From assembly GCF_024198255.1 (NCBI RefSeq), contig NZ_JAJVKW010000007.1:186001-250000 (forward strand): DNA of 64,000 bases. The letters run 5' to 3'. The translations under genes were made by a program, and so were the position numbers. Within the stretch, counting starts at the first letter, position 1. Every line of letters starts with the position of its first letter. Positions 26,645 through 36,616 of this stretch are shown here, one piece after another. The notes below the pieces were generated by a model, which worked only from the letters and a program-made list of their open reading frames with translations, had not been told where the DNA came from and did no database searches. Source of the stretch: Myxococcus guangdongensis (GTDB lineage: Bacteria; Myxococcota; Myxococcia; Myxococcales; Myxococcaceae).

Positions 26645-27691
26645 TCACTCCCCCGAGCGCTGGAGCCGCTGTCGGTACTCGCTCGGCGACTCTCCGGTCC
26701 ACTGCTTGAACGCTCGCGAGAAGATCTTCTCGTCCGCGTACCCCACGTCCAGCGCCACGTGCTTGATGGGCACCGAGGAGCGCCCGAGCAACTCCAGCGC
26801 CTGCCGTCGCCGCACGTCGTCCTTGAGGTTCTGCAGCGACGTCCCCTCGAGCGCCAGCTGTCGATGCAGCGAGCGCACCGAGACATGCAGCGCGGACGCC
26901 ACGTGCTGCGCGGTGGTCCCCGAGGCGCGAGGGTCGCTCAGCTGCGTGCGCACCCGCTCGACGAGCCGCCGGTCCCTCCGGTACTGCCGCACCGTCAGCG
27001 GCAGCGCCCGCTTGAGCATCGCCCGCAGCGCCTGCTCGTCACGCTTGGCCGCCAGCTCCAGGTAGCCCACGTCGAAGCTCATGCTGGCGCGGGTGGCCGA
27101 AAAGCGCACCGGCCCCGGGAACAGGAGCGGGTACACGGACTGATGGGCCGGCGTCGCGAAGGGGAACGTCACCTCTCGCAGCGGCAGCTGGGAGTTGACC
27201 AGCCAACAGGCGAACCCGTGCACGTAGCGCAGGCTGCTGAGCAGACAGAACTCGCGCATCGCCCGCAGCTCGTGCCGCTCCTCGAGGACGAGCCGCGCCG
27301 TCGCGCCCTCCACCTCGAGCGAGAGCAGGACGTCCTCGGTGAGCAGCCGGTGGTGGCGGCACCAGCGCTGCAGCGCGATGCCCAGCGTCGGTGAGCTGAG
27401 CGAGGCCCGACACAGCATCCCGTACGTCCCCCAGGGCAGCCTGCGGGTGAACCAACCCAGGGCCTCGTCATCCAGCTCCTGCATCGCCGTGGCCGACAGC
27501 GTCTCGAACTGACCGGCGTTGATTCGCGCCGAGACCCGGCCGAGCTGCGCCCGCGTGATCTCCGCCTTTCGCAGTGCGTCGTGCGGGTCGACCCCGTACT
27601 TCTCGTAGGCGAGCACGATGGCCCGGACGAAGGCCATGGGCGTCTCCGCGCGCGGCAGGGGTTCGGGGGAGCGCTGGAGGCGTCGAGGCAT
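26645..27691 (-). CDS. AraC-family regulator (arabinose-binding-like N-terminal domain)
   Basis: About 348 residues. The N-terminal domain (FVRAIVLAYEKYGVDP, AITRAQLG-like segment, PWGTYGMLCRASLSSPTLG) is the PF12625-type domain seen in OruR/ArgR-like AraC proteins. The C-terminal HTH pair is present (TTAQHVASALHVSVRSLHRQL, DVGYADEKIFSRAFKQWTG). The ATG at 27691 is chosen, with 27637 possible. It is divergent from the isovaleryl-CoA dehydrogenase gene with a 114-bp shared promoter region, so it is the likely regulator of the leucine operon (inference). Confidence 0.88.
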   Translation of the reverse strand: MPRRLQRSPEPLPRAETPMAFVRAIVLAYEKYGVDPHDALRKAEITRAQLGRVSARINAGQFETLSATAMQELDDEALGWFTRRLPWGTYGMLCRASLSSPTLGIALQRWCRHHRLLTEDVLLSLEVEGATARLVLEERHELRAMREFCLLSSLRYVHGFACWLVNSQLPLREVTFPFATPAHQSVYPLLFPGPVRFSATRASMSFDVGYLELAAKRDEQALRAMLKRALPLTVRQYRRDRRLVERVRTQLSDPRASGTTAQHVASALHVSVRSLHRQLALEGTSLQNLKDDVRRRQALELLGRSSVPIKHVALDVGYADEKIFSRAFKQWTGESPSEYRQRLQRSGE

Positions 27692-27805
27692 CGGCGAGCA
27701 GCATGGCCGGGTTGGCACGATTTGCAACCACCCTGGCGCACCCGGGCCCTCCCTCATACCTAATGTCCGCAAGCCACCTCGAGACGCTGGTTGGGAAACG
27801 ACTTC

Positions 27806-28981
27806 ATGGCTCACTTCGCAGAGCTGGGCTTCGCGCTCGGTGAATCCGTCGAGATGTTGCGCAGCACCGTGCGTGCCTTCGCCGCCAAGGAGATTGCTCC
27901 CCGGGCGGCGGACATCGACCGGGAGAACCTGTTCCCGGAGGACCTCTGGACGAAGATGGGCGCCCTGGGCGTCCTCGGCATGACGGTGAGCGAGGAGTAT
28001 GGGGGGGCGGGCCTCGGCTACCTGGCGCACATCGTCGCCATGGAGGAGATCTCCCGCGCCTCCGCGTCCGTCGGCCTGTCCTACGGCGCGCACTCGAACC
28101 TGTGCGTGAACCAGGTCTACCGCAACGGCAACGAGGCCCAGCGGCGCAAGTACCTGCCCGGGCTCATCAGCGGCGAGCACGTGGGCGCGCTGGCCATGAG
28201 CGAGCCGGACGCGGGCTCGGACGTCGTCAGCATGAAGCTGAAGGCCGAGAAGCGCGGGGACCGGTACATCCTCAACGGCGCCAAGATGTGGATCACCAAC
28301 GGCGCCAACGCCAACGTGCTGGTGGTCTACGCCAAGACGGACGAGGCCCTGGGCCCCAAGGGAATCACCGCCTTCATCGTCGAGGGCGGCTCCCCGGGGC
28401 TGAGCTTCGGCACCAAGCTGGACAAGCTGGGCATGCGCGGCTCCAACACGTACCCGGTCTTCTTCGAGGACTGCGAGGTGCCGGAGGAGAACGTGCTGGG
28501 CGGCGTGGGCGCGGGCGTGAAGGTGCTCATGTCGGGGCTCGACTACGAGCGCGCGGTGCTCGCCGGGGGCCCGCTGGGCATCATGGGCTCCTGCATCGAC
28601 GTGGTGCTGCCGTACGTCCACGAGCGCAAGCAGTTCGGGGAGAGCATCGGTCAGTTCCAGCTCATCCAGGCGAAGCTGGCGGACATGTACACGTCCTGGT
28701 CGGCGTGCCGCGCGTACGTCTACGCGGTGGGCCAGGCGTGTGATCGGGCGGACCACGCGCGCACGCTGCGCAAGGACGCCGCGGGCGCCATCCTCTACTC
28801 CGCGGAGAAGGCGACGTGGATGGCGGGGCAGGCCATCCAGATCCTCGGCGGCAACGGCTACGTCAACGAGTACCCCACGGCGCGCCTGTGGCGTGACGCC
28901 AAGCTGTATGAGATCGGCGCCGGGACGTCCGAGATCCGCCGCATGCTCATCGGGCGCGAGCTGTTCGCCGAGACCGCCTAG
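27806..28981 (+). CDS. liuA: Isovaleryl-CoA dehydrogenase
   Basis: A 391-residue acyl-CoA dehydrogenase. Signatures [12 protein letters not shown] (FAD side) and [13 protein letters not shown] are present. The decisive block is [17 protein letters not shown]: isovaleryl-CoA dehydrogenases place their catalytic Glu here (Glu248) rather than late in the sequence as in short- and medium-chain enzymes. It oxidises isovaleryl-CoA to 3-methylcrotonyl-CoA in leucine breakdown, passing electrons to ETF. It is the first gene of an operon with both subunits of the next enzyme (11-bp gap). The ATG at 27806 is used. Confidence 0.94.
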   Translation: MAHFAELGFALGESVEMLRSTVRAFAAKEIAPRAADIDRENLFPEDLWTKMGALGVLGMTVSEEYGGAGLGYLAHIVAMEEISRASASVGLSYGAHSNLCVNQVYRNGNEAQRRKYLPGLISGEHVGALAMSEPDAGSDVVSMKLKAEKRGDRYILNGAKMWITNGANANVLVVYAKTDEALGPKGITAFIVEGGSPGLSFGTKLDKLGMRGSNTYPVFFEDCEVPEENVLGGVGAGVKVLMSGLDYERAVLAGGPLGIMGSCIDVVLPYVHERKQFGESIGQFQLIQAKLADMYTSWSACRAYVYAVGQACDRADHARTLRKDAAGAILYSAEKATWMAGQAIQILGGNGYVNEYPTARLWRDAKLYEIGAGTSEIRRMLIGRELFAETA

Positions 28982-28992
28982 GGAACCCCATC

Positions 28993-30600
<1,608 letters not shown>

Positions 30601-30609
30601 GGCTCGACC

Positions 30610-32622
30610 ATGTTCGAAAGTCTGCTCATCGCGAATCGCGGCGAGATTGCCTGCCGCATCATCCGCACGGCGCGTCGGCTCGGTATCCGCACGGTGGCCG
30701 TCTATTCGGACGCCGACGCGGGCGCCCGTCATGTCCGGCTGGCGGACGAGGCCGTCCGGCTGGGGCCTCCGGCCGCGCGCGAGTCGTATCTAGTGGTCGA
30801 GAAGCTCATCGACGCGGCGAAGAAGACGGGCGCCCAGGCCATCCACCCGGGCTACGGCTTCCTGTCGGAGAACGCTGTGCTCCCCGAGGCCTGCGCGGCG
30901 GCGGGAATCGTCTTCGTGGGGCCGAGCGCCGAGTCCATCCGGGCGATGGGCTCCAAGTCCGCGTCCAAGGCGCTGATGGAGCGGGCGAAAGTGCCGACGA
31001 CGCCGGGCTATCACGGCGACGAGCAGGGCGTGGATCGGCTCCGGGAGGAGGCGAAGCGCATCGGCTTCCCGGTGCTCATCAAGGCGAGCGCGGGCGGCGG
31101 CGGCAAGGGCATGCGCCGCGTGGACCGGGTGGAGGACCTGGAGGCGCAGCTGGCGTCGTGCCGGCGCGAGGCGCTGGGCGCGTTCGGTTCGGACCTGGTG
31201 CTCATCGAGAAGTACGTCGAGCGGCCCCGGCACATCGAGGTGCAGGTGTTCGGTGACACGCACGGCAACTACGTGCACCTGTTCGAGCGGGACTGCTCGG
31301 TGCAGCGGCGTCACCAGAAGGTGCTCGAGGAGGCGCCTGCGCCGGGGATGACGGAGGCCCTGCGCGCGAAGATGGGCGAGACGGCCATCCTCGCCGCCAA
31401 GGCGGTGAACTACGTGGGCGCCGGCACGGTGGAGTTCATCGCGGACCCCTCGGGGACCTTCTACTTCATGGAGATGAACACGCGTCTCCAGGTGGAGCAC
31501 CCCGTCACGGAGGAGATCACCGGGCTGGATTTGGTGGAGTGGCAGCTGCGGGTGGCTTCGGGTGAGCGGCTGCCGAAGACGCAGGCAGAGCTGTCCATCC
31601 GGGGCCATGCGATGGAGGCGCGCATCTACGCGGAGAACCCGGACGCGGGCTTCATCCCGTCCGTGGGTCGGCTGGTGCACCTGGTGCCGCCGGAGACGTC
31701 GCGGCACGTGCGCGTGGACACGGGCGTGGAGCAGGGGGATGAGATCTCCACGCACTACGACCCGATGATCGCGAAGCTCATCGTCTGGGGCGAGGACCGG
31801 CAGGCGGCGCTGCGGCAGCTGCGCGAGGCGCTGGAGCGCTACCAGGTCGTCGGCGTGGCGAACAACGTGGAGTTCCTGGGGCGACTGGTGAGGACGGCGT
31901 CGTTCTCCCAGGCGAACCTGGACACGAGCCTCATCGAGCGTGAGCGCGAGGCGTTGCAGCCGCCCAAGGGGGAGATTCCCGACGACATCTGGCGGCTGGG
32001 CGCGGTGGCGGTGCTCTCGCGGGCGCGTGACGAGGCCGCGAAGGAGGAGCCGGGCTCGCCGTGGGCGCAGTTGGATGGCTTCCGCCTGGGCGCGGTGGCG
32101 CCGTTCCTGGTGACGCTGCGCCAGGGGGACGTGGTGCGGGAGATTCGAGCCGAGCAGACCGGGCCTGGGGCCTATGTGATGCGGGTGTCCTCGCCAGGGG
32201 GGCAGGACAGCGCGGCGCGGGTGCCGGTGCGGTTCACGGTGGGCGAGCGGGACGCGGTGACGCTGGCGTCGCCCGACGGGACGGTGCACGCGACGGTGGT
32301 CCCGGTGGGGGCTCGCTGGAGTGTGTTCGCGTTGGGGCGGCGGTGGGAGCTGGAGTCGTTCGATCCGCTCGACGTCGAGGCGTCGGCTCCGGAGGCGGAG
32401 GGTGGGCTGCGCGCGCCGATGCCCGGCAAGGTGATCGCGCACCTGGCCGAGGTGGGGGCAAAGGTCTCCAAGGGCACGCCGCTGCTGGTGATGGAGGCGA
32501 TGAAGATGGAGATCACCATCTCCGCCCCGCGCGACGGCGTGCTCGCGAGCTTCCGTCATCACCCCGGTGAGCAGGTGAGCGAGGGGACGGAGCTGGCGGT
32601 CATCGAGGAGAAGGTGGCCTGA
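30610..32622 (+). CDS. liuD: Methylcrotonyl-CoA carboxylase, biotin (alpha) subunit
   Basis: 670 residues. The biotin carboxylase domain (1-450) has LIANRGEIACRIIRTARRLG, the ATP-grasp loop ASAGGGGKGMR, FERDCSVQRRHQKV, EMNTRLQVEHPVTE and VDTGVEQGDE. A linker (about 460-590) is the MCC-type BT domain. The C-terminal biotinyl domain (about 595-670) contains Lys632 in EAMKME. With the adjacent beta subunit it makes the alpha6beta6 enzyme that converts 3-methylcrotonyl-CoA to 3-methylglutaconyl-CoA. The operon stops here; no methylglutaconyl-CoA hydratase or HMG-CoA lyase follows. Confidence 0.95.
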   Translation: MFESLLIANRGEIACRIIRTARRLGIRTVAVYSDADAGARHVRLADEAVRLGPPAARESYLVVEKLIDAAKKTGAQAIHPGYGFLSENAVLPEACAAAGIVFVGPSAESIRAMGSKSASKALMERAKVPTTPGYHGDEQGVDRLREEAKRIGFPVLIKASAGGGGKGMRRVDRVEDLEAQLASCRREALGAFGSDLVLIEKYVERPRHIEVQVFGDTHGNYVHLFERDCSVQRRHQKVLEEAPAPGMTEALRAKMGETAILAAKAVNYVGAGTVEFIADPSGTFYFMEMNTRLQVEHPVTEEITGLDLVEWQLRVASGERLPKTQAELSIRGHAMEARIYAENPDAGFIPSVGRLVHLVPPETSRHVRVDTGVEQGDEISTHYDPMIAKLIVWGEDRQAALRQLREALERYQVVGVANNVEFLGRLVRTASFSQANLDTSLIEREREALQPPKGEIPDDIWRLGAVAVLSRARDEAAKEEPGSPWAQLDGFRLGAVAPFLVTLRQGDVVREIRAEQTGPGAYVMRVSSPGGQDSAARVPVRFTVGERDAVTLASPDGTVHATVVPVGARWSVFALGRRWELESFDPLDVEASAPEAEGGLRAPMPGKVIAHLAEVGAKVSKGTPLLVMEAMKMEITISAPRDGVLASFRHHPGEQVSEGTELAVIEEKVA

Positions 32623-32631
32623 GGGCGAAGC

Positions 32632-32659
32632 GGGCCGCGCCAGGAGGACCGCGCGGCCC
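32632..32659. terminator. Inverted repeat between convergent genes
   Basis: Perfect 9-bp arms GGGCCGCGC and GCGCGGCCC with a 10-nt loop, between the stop of the leucine operon and the stop of the convergent Zn-ribbon gene. It probably ends transcription from both sides; there is no T-run. Confidence 0.6.
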
Positions 32660-32664
32660 AGGCG

Positions 32665-33687
32665 TCACTCGTCCAGGAGGTCCCTTTTCCTGTTCGCCGC
32701 AGTCAGCGTGTCGACGAAGGTCGGCTGGAGGGGAAACCTGAGTGGCAGGGCCACGCTGTCGTCGAGCAGGTGCAGCGAGACCTCTTTCCGCCAGTGCTCT
32801 GGTACGCCCACCATCATGTTGGCCTTGCGCAGCTTCTCATCCCAGAGCTGCAAGGGGAGCCGCCGCGAGCGGCGCCCGAGGATTTGCTTCATCTTCTCAC
32901 TGGCGAGCAGTTCGTCGCAGGCGTACTCGGACAAACGCCAAACGGTCACCTCGGCGACGCTGATGTTCATCGCCTTTCGCTTGGCAGCATGCCTCCTGAT
33001 GTCACGAGGGAGCGTCGATGCCGGCTTCACGACTGGAAGAAGGTAGAACTGGATGTCTCCCAAGGGGGCGAGCTGGAGGAGGTCGACAAGGCCCATGAAA
33101 GTCTTGCCGGTGGCGGAGTAATCCACGAAGCCGACCTGGAGCCCTCTTGCATCCGGTACGCCGTCCTGCGCGATCTTGCCTCGGAGGTACGCGAACCACG
33201 CAGCCAGCTCATCCTGGGAGAACGCTTCGATGGCGACGCCACTGAAGCTCCCGGAGACTTTCTTGATGACAGTGGTCCCTTTGCCATCCCTCATCTGCGC
33301 GGCCACGAAGTGCTTGATAGGCGCCAGGCTTTCTCCCAGGAAGAGGAGGGTGTCGAGCTCGCATTCGTTGCAAACACCGATGATCTCCTTGGCGATCTCC
33401 TTGGCCGCCGTCCGGTCCTTGTCCGTCCATTCGATGGTCGACTCGTGCGAGTCGGGATCCAGCCAGGGGATGGCGTGAGCCGATTCCTCTGCGGCTCTCC
33501 CCAGGAGTCTCATTCGTGCGGCCAGCTTCCTCTGGCGTCTGCCCTCCTCGTTGGCGAGCTGTTGCTGTGCCTCGAACTGGCGAACGCAGTCATCGTTACC
33601 ACAGGTATCGCGCTCGACGAGGCCGAAGAGGATGTCGTCCTCCTCGGGGCGATCCTTGACCTTGCAGATGGGGCATAGGGCGGGCAC
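32665..33687 (-). CDS. Unrecognised Zn-ribbon protein with a PRPP-loop-like motif
   Basis: A 340-residue protein starting at GTG 33687 (AGAGAGG upstream). The N-terminus has a CPIC knuckle (Cys5, Cys8) paired with Cys29 and Cys34 (DTCGNDDC), a likely zinc ribbon. Residues 40-100 look helical and charged. The middle has TLLFLGESLAP (about 113-123) and GFVDYSATGKT (186-196). The latter fits the hydrophobic-strand, D-x-x-x-T-G-x-T pattern of phosphoribosyltransferase PRPP loops, with Asp189, Thr193, Gly194 and Thr196. This is pattern similarity only. Base composition is visibly lower in GC than its neighbours, which suggests horizontal acquisition. Upstream lies a structured repeat block. I cannot name the family. 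Confidence 0.75.
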   Translation of the reverse strand: MPALCPICKVKDRPEEDDILFGLVERDTCGNDDCVRQFEAQQQLANEEGRRQRKLAARMRLLGRAAEESAHAIPWLDPDSHESTIEWTDKDRTAAKEIAKEIIGVCNECELDTLLFLGESLAPIKHFVAAQMRDGKGTTVIKKVSGSFSGVAIEAFSQDELAAWFAYLRGKIAQDGVPDARGLQVGFVDYSATGKTFMGLVDLLQLAPLGDIQFYLLPVVKPASTLPRDIRRHAAKRKAMNISVAEVTVWRLSEYACDELLASEKMKQILGRRSRRLPLQLWDEKLRKANMMVGVPEHWRKEVSLHLLDDSVALPLRFPLQPTFVDTLTAANRKRDLLDE

Positions 33688-33910
33688 GGCGCACCTCTCT
33701 TTCGCGACGCGTCGTCGCTGGGACAGGGGCCACGGCTTCCGTCAGGCGGGGGCGTGATTCGGTGCGCCATGGACCCTTTGGGGATCTGCCGCCACTGCAC
33801 CCGCCATGCCTTATCCGCTTTTAAGTAGAATTCAGGAGATGCATTTTTTGCAGGCACCACTGGGCGTCAAAAAAGAACGCCTGTGCGTCACAGCGAGACG
33901 CAGTCGCAGA

Positions 33911-34135
33911 CACTGAACGAACTCTCAGGCATTTTCGCGAGAGATTTGGACGACCATCGGCCGCATCTTCGGCGCACAATGCCTACATGAACTAATTATC
34001 AGGGGTTTTTCGCGGGCAGTCGCCCATCGCGAGGCGATCCCTGGCCCCCAATACCTACATGAACAGCTCTTCAGCCATTTTCCAGGGCCCGTGTCTCGGG
34101 CCGCGCACAGCCCTGCCTACATGCACGCAACAGCA
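33911..34135. repeat. Three to four imperfect structured repeats with a CCTACATGAAC core
   Basis: The exact core CCTACATGAAC occurs at 33982 and 34054. A degenerate copy (CCTACATGCAC) is at 34116, and a weaker one (CACTGAACGAAC) is at 33911. The TGAAC elements are 74, 72 and 62 bp apart. After the core each of the first three units shows a TCAG then an (A/T)TTTTC element and then GC-rich complementary stretches: CTCTC/GAGAG in unit 1, CAGGG/CCCTG with an inner GGGC/GCCC in unit 2, and CAGGG/CCCTG with CCCG/CGGG in unit 3. The sequence before two of the cores is also shared (GCACAAT-, CCCCAAT-). The units are too divergent for a CRISPR array. Confidence 0.65.
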
Positions 34136-34176
34136 GGTAGGGCAGGGGCGCAGGGAATCAGAGGGCATTCGCCCAC

Positions 34177-34228
34177 AAATAAAGACAGACATCTCGTAAA
34201 TCAAAGCAAGACATGTCTGTCTTTATTT
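34177..34228. terminator. Perfect 16-bp inverted repeat with T-rich flank (intrinsic terminator-like)
   Basis: Arms AAATAAAGACAGACAT (34177-34192) and ATGTCTGTCTTTATTT (34213-34228) are perfectly complementary and separated by 20 nt. The distal arm ends in a U-rich run on either strand. It lies 15 bp beyond the stop of the leftward oxygenase gene, so it can terminate that gene; it could equally end a rightward transcript of the repeat block. Such an AT-rich stem stands out in this genome. Confidence 0.75.
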
Positions 34229-34243
34229 TGATGTGTCGTGAAA

Positions 34244-35350
34244 CTACTCGCCCGCGCGCTGGCGGTTGAGCCGGTCGTAGTGGCGGTAACCCAGCTTGTC
34301 GAGAGCGCTCGGCGGCGCCAGGCCGATGTCCACGAGCGTCTTGATGTCATACGTCCCCGCGAGCACCGGCGGCGCGTAGCTGCGAATCGCCGAGGGCGTG
34401 CGGAACTTCTCCAACGGGAACAGCACCGCACTGGTGTGCACGTGCACGAAGTGCGCGGCGGACTGCCGCTGCCATCCAGCAACTCCGGGCGCCGTAATCA
34501 CGTGGGGCGTCGCCAGGAACGTGCCGCCCGTGAGGATCTCCAGCTGCTGCCCCACCTGCGCCACGATGCAGCCCGCCGGCGCGGTGCCACGGACCTTGCG
34601 ACCCTGCGGATCCTCATCCGTCGCGCGCGTGCGCAGATACAGCCCACTCTTGTCATCCGGGCTCGGCGCCGCCTTGCCCTCGGGGTTCAGGAACCGTCCA
34701 CCGGGCAGCAGCGTGAGCAGGTTGAAGTCCGTGTGCTCCTCGCCCCAGACGATGTCCGTGTTCACCTGCTCCGGCCGCAGCGGCAGGTACTGGAGCGCGC
34801 GGGTGATGTGCGGCGCCCGCTCGCACAGCGCCGTGAAGGTGTCCTCGGGCAGCCCCAGCGCCACCGCCGAGCCTCGCAGCAGCTTGAGGCCCGCCTCGTG
34901 GAGCGAGCGCCCCAAAGTCACGATGCCTTCCTGGAAGTACTCCGGCGCGTCGGGGGGCCAGACGTTCTCCGGATACAGCTCCGGGAACTCCATCGCCGCC
35001 ACCTCGTCGTTGGGGTAGGGCGCGACGAAGTAGCACTCCTTGAAGTCCGGCTGACCATTGCCGGCCACCGCCACCTCGGTGTTCGGCGGCGTCCAACCGC
35101 GCTGGTACCAGAGCTCCGCGCGACCGTAGGGCTTCTTCGCCTCGGCCGAGCGCGCGATGAAGGCCGCGAAGGCGTCGTAGTAGCGGTGGAGCGCCTGCGT
35201 GTCGACCCCGTGGTTCTTGATGTAGACCAGACCGAAGACGCCGAACGCCTCACGCAGCGCCGCCGCGGCGCGCTCGATGCGGCTCGCATCGCCCGAGGCA
35301 AGGTCTGCAAGGTCGACAGTGGGGATGTTCAGCGAAGAGGTCTCGGCCAT
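34244..35350 (-). CDS. Isopenicillin N synthase-like 2-oxoglutarate/Fe(II) oxygenase
   Basis: A 368-residue enzyme with the DIOX_N region (LNIPTVDLADLASGD, AFGVFGLVYIKNHGV) and a 2OG-FeII_Oxy double-stranded beta-helix. The iron-binding residues are His206 and Asp208 in EEHTDFNLLTLLPGG and His283 in ATPHVI. Arg295 and Ser297 (QRQSAAHF) occupy the position of the RxS co-substrate site. The family includes many biosynthetic hydroxylases and desaturases; no beta-lactam genes are nearby, so the substrate is unknown. ATG 35350 is chosen over a longer frame because the IPNS N-terminal motif starts at residue 7. It lies downstream of the formate dehydrogenase operon on the same strand, separated by a hairpin. 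Confidence 0.9.
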   Translation of the reverse strand: MAETSSLNIPTVDLADLASGDASRIERAAAALREAFGVFGLVYIKNHGVDTQALHRYYDAFAAFIARSAEAKKPYGRAELWYQRGWTPPNTEVAVAGNGQPDFKECYFVAPYPNDEVAAMEFPELYPENVWPPDAPEYFQEGIVTLGRSLHEAGLKLLRGSAVALGLPEDTFTALCERAPHITRALQYLPLRPEQVNTDIVWGEEHTDFNLLTLLPGGRFLNPEGKAAPSPDDKSGLYLRTRATDEDPQGRKVRGTAPAGCIVAQVGQQLEILTGGTFLATPHVITAPGVAGWQRQSAAHFVHVHTSAVLFPLEKFRTPSAIRSYAPPVLAGTYDIKTLVDIGLAPPSALDKLGYRHYDRLNRQRAGE

Positions 35351-35423
35351 GGTGCCCCCAGGTTTATCGCTCCTGGCGACCAAAAGGGAGGGCCTCGTGG
35401 GAGCCACTACCCCTGGTATCAGC

Positions 35424-35442
35424 GCCCCGCTCCAGGCGGGGC
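35424..35442 (-). terminator. GC hairpin after the formate dehydrogenase operon
   Basis: Perfect 7-bp arms GCCCCGC and GCGGGGC with a 5-nt loop, 20 bp past the stop of the NrfD-type gene and before the oxygenase gene. It suggests the oxygenase is a separate transcription unit. No T-run is present. Confidence 0.5.
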
Positions 35443-35461
35443 CGAACCACCAGGACGCCCC

Positions 35462-36616
35462 TCACCGCACCACGGGCAGCGGGAAACTCCAGGGCTTCCC
35501 ATCCGAGGCCACCGCGTGCCCCGTCACCTCCGCCGCCCCATGGCCCTGTCGCTGTGGCCTGAACGTGGCTTGCGGATTCCTCGCGGAGGCCTGCCCGCCA
35601 TGGAACACGGCGAAGCGCGCCGCCACCGCACCCACCGTCGTCAGCATGTCCGCCGCCACCTGCTTCCAGCGCTGCCTCCCCGGGAGCGCATCCACCACCA
35701 GCCCCGCCAATGAGCAGGCCCGGGACGTCTTCCAGAGCGTCCCAGACAGGCCCTCGGACAGCGGCCGGGCGACCTCCGGGGCTCGGCGCGCGTCGAGCTC
35801 CACCGCGTGCGCCATGACCACCTCCGCGGCCTTGCCCGCGAGGCGATAGGGCCGCAGCACCTCCGCCTCACGCTCGGTGTGCGGGGCCAGGGACAACAGG
35901 CTCCCCGCGCTCGCGCTCGCCGAGGCCATGAAGAACAAGGGCAGGGTGCGACGCGTGGACTGCCACAGCGGTATCGCCGTGTTGTTCAGCAGCACCGCCG
36001 TGTACCCGGCCAGCGGCATTCCCAGCATCGCGGCCGAATACCCCGCGACCTTGCCCGTGACCCCCAACACACCTCGCGAGCGCCCCAGCACCAGGCCCAC
36101 CGAGTTGAGCGCCCCCGACAACGCCAGCACCCACGAGCCCACGCTCATGGGCGACGTGGGCCGGAACACCCGGAGCATGTTCAGGAAGCGCGTGGGGCGA
36201 CCGAGGTCGGCGATCAACAACCCCGCACTCAGCATGTCCCCCGCGGTCCCCAACAGACGACAGCGTCGCGCGAGCGGCTCCATCGACTTCTCGCCGAGCA
36301 CATCGATGGCCAGTCCCAGCAGGCTCGCCGCACCCGCGACACCGCCCACGAAGAGATACGCCGGCACCGTGGCGATCCACACCGGCTGCTTGATGGCGGC
36401 CAGCCCGTGGTAGCTCGGCGCCTCCGCGGTGTCCGCGACGAAGTGGGACGGAACCTGTGCCTGGAAGCCATGGGCCGGATTGGCGCGGTCCAGGTCCGTC
36501 ACCCGTTGCTGGGCTCCCTCGCCGAGCAAGGTCCCCAGCGCGGGGTTCACGTTGCGGCCATCCGAGCGCCGCTGGAGCCTGTCCAGGAAGGTGTCGTCGC
36601 CGTCACGCGCGCTCAT
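35462..36616 (-). CDS. NrfD/PsrC-type membrane anchor of formate dehydrogenase
   Basis: A 384-residue integral membrane protein with about eight hydrophobic helices. The NrfD family core is seen in PVWIATVPAYLFVGGVAGAASLLG, then the IADLGRPTRFLNMLRVFRPTSPMSVGSW block. That block is the quinone-proximal signature of PsrC/NrfD proteins. It would pass electrons from the iron-sulfur subunit to the quinone pool. This replaces the cytochrome b556 (FdnI) anchor of the E. coli enzyme. Its start overlaps the stop of the iron-sulfur gene by 4 bp. It is the last gene of the three-gene operon. Confidence 0.92.
   Translation of the reverse strand: MSARDGDDTFLDRLQRRSDGRNVNPALGTLLGEGAQQRVTDLDRANPAHGFQAQVPSHFVADTAEAPSYHGLAAIKQPVWIATVPAYLFVGGVAGAASLLGLAIDVLGEKSMEPLARRCRLLGTAGDMLSAGLLIADLGRPTRFLNMLRVFRPTSPMSVGSWVLALSGALNSVGLVLGRSRGVLGVTGKVAGYSAAMLGMPLAGYTAVLLNNTAIPLWQSTRRTLPLFFMASASASAGSLLSLAPHTEREAEVLRPYRLAGKAAEVVMAHAVELDARRAPEVARPLSEGLSGTLWKTSRACSLAGLVVDALPGRQRWKQVAADMLTTVGAVAARFAVFHGGQASARNPQATFRPQRQGHGAAEVTGHAVASDGKPWSFPLPVVR

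Larger units (their letters stand above)
33688..34243. other. 556-bp intergenic block, AT-richer than its surroundings
   Basis: No convincing gene is present. An AT-rich patch at about 33811-33850 (runs of T and A) may hold promoters for the leftward Zn-ribbon gene and possibly for a rightward transcript. A small hairpin GGCGT/ACGCC with an A-rich loop lies at about 33863-33881. Imperfect repeats at 33911-34135 and a perfect inverted repeat at 34177-34228 fill the rest. Confidence 0.7.

Noticed and set aside
33911-34135. Short CRISPR array
   Set aside because: Repeats are only about 11 bp exact, the units differ in length (62-74 bp), the intervening segments share elements, and no cas gene is near.
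33688-34243. Retron ncRNA
   Set aside because: No reverse transcriptase gene lies in the window, and the repeats do not show the flanking a1/a2 and msr/msd layout that I could recognise.
34244-35350. Beta-lactam biosynthesis gene (true isopenicillin N synthase)
   Set aside because: No ACV synthetase or other pathway gene is near; the IPNS-like family is broad, so only the general family is called.
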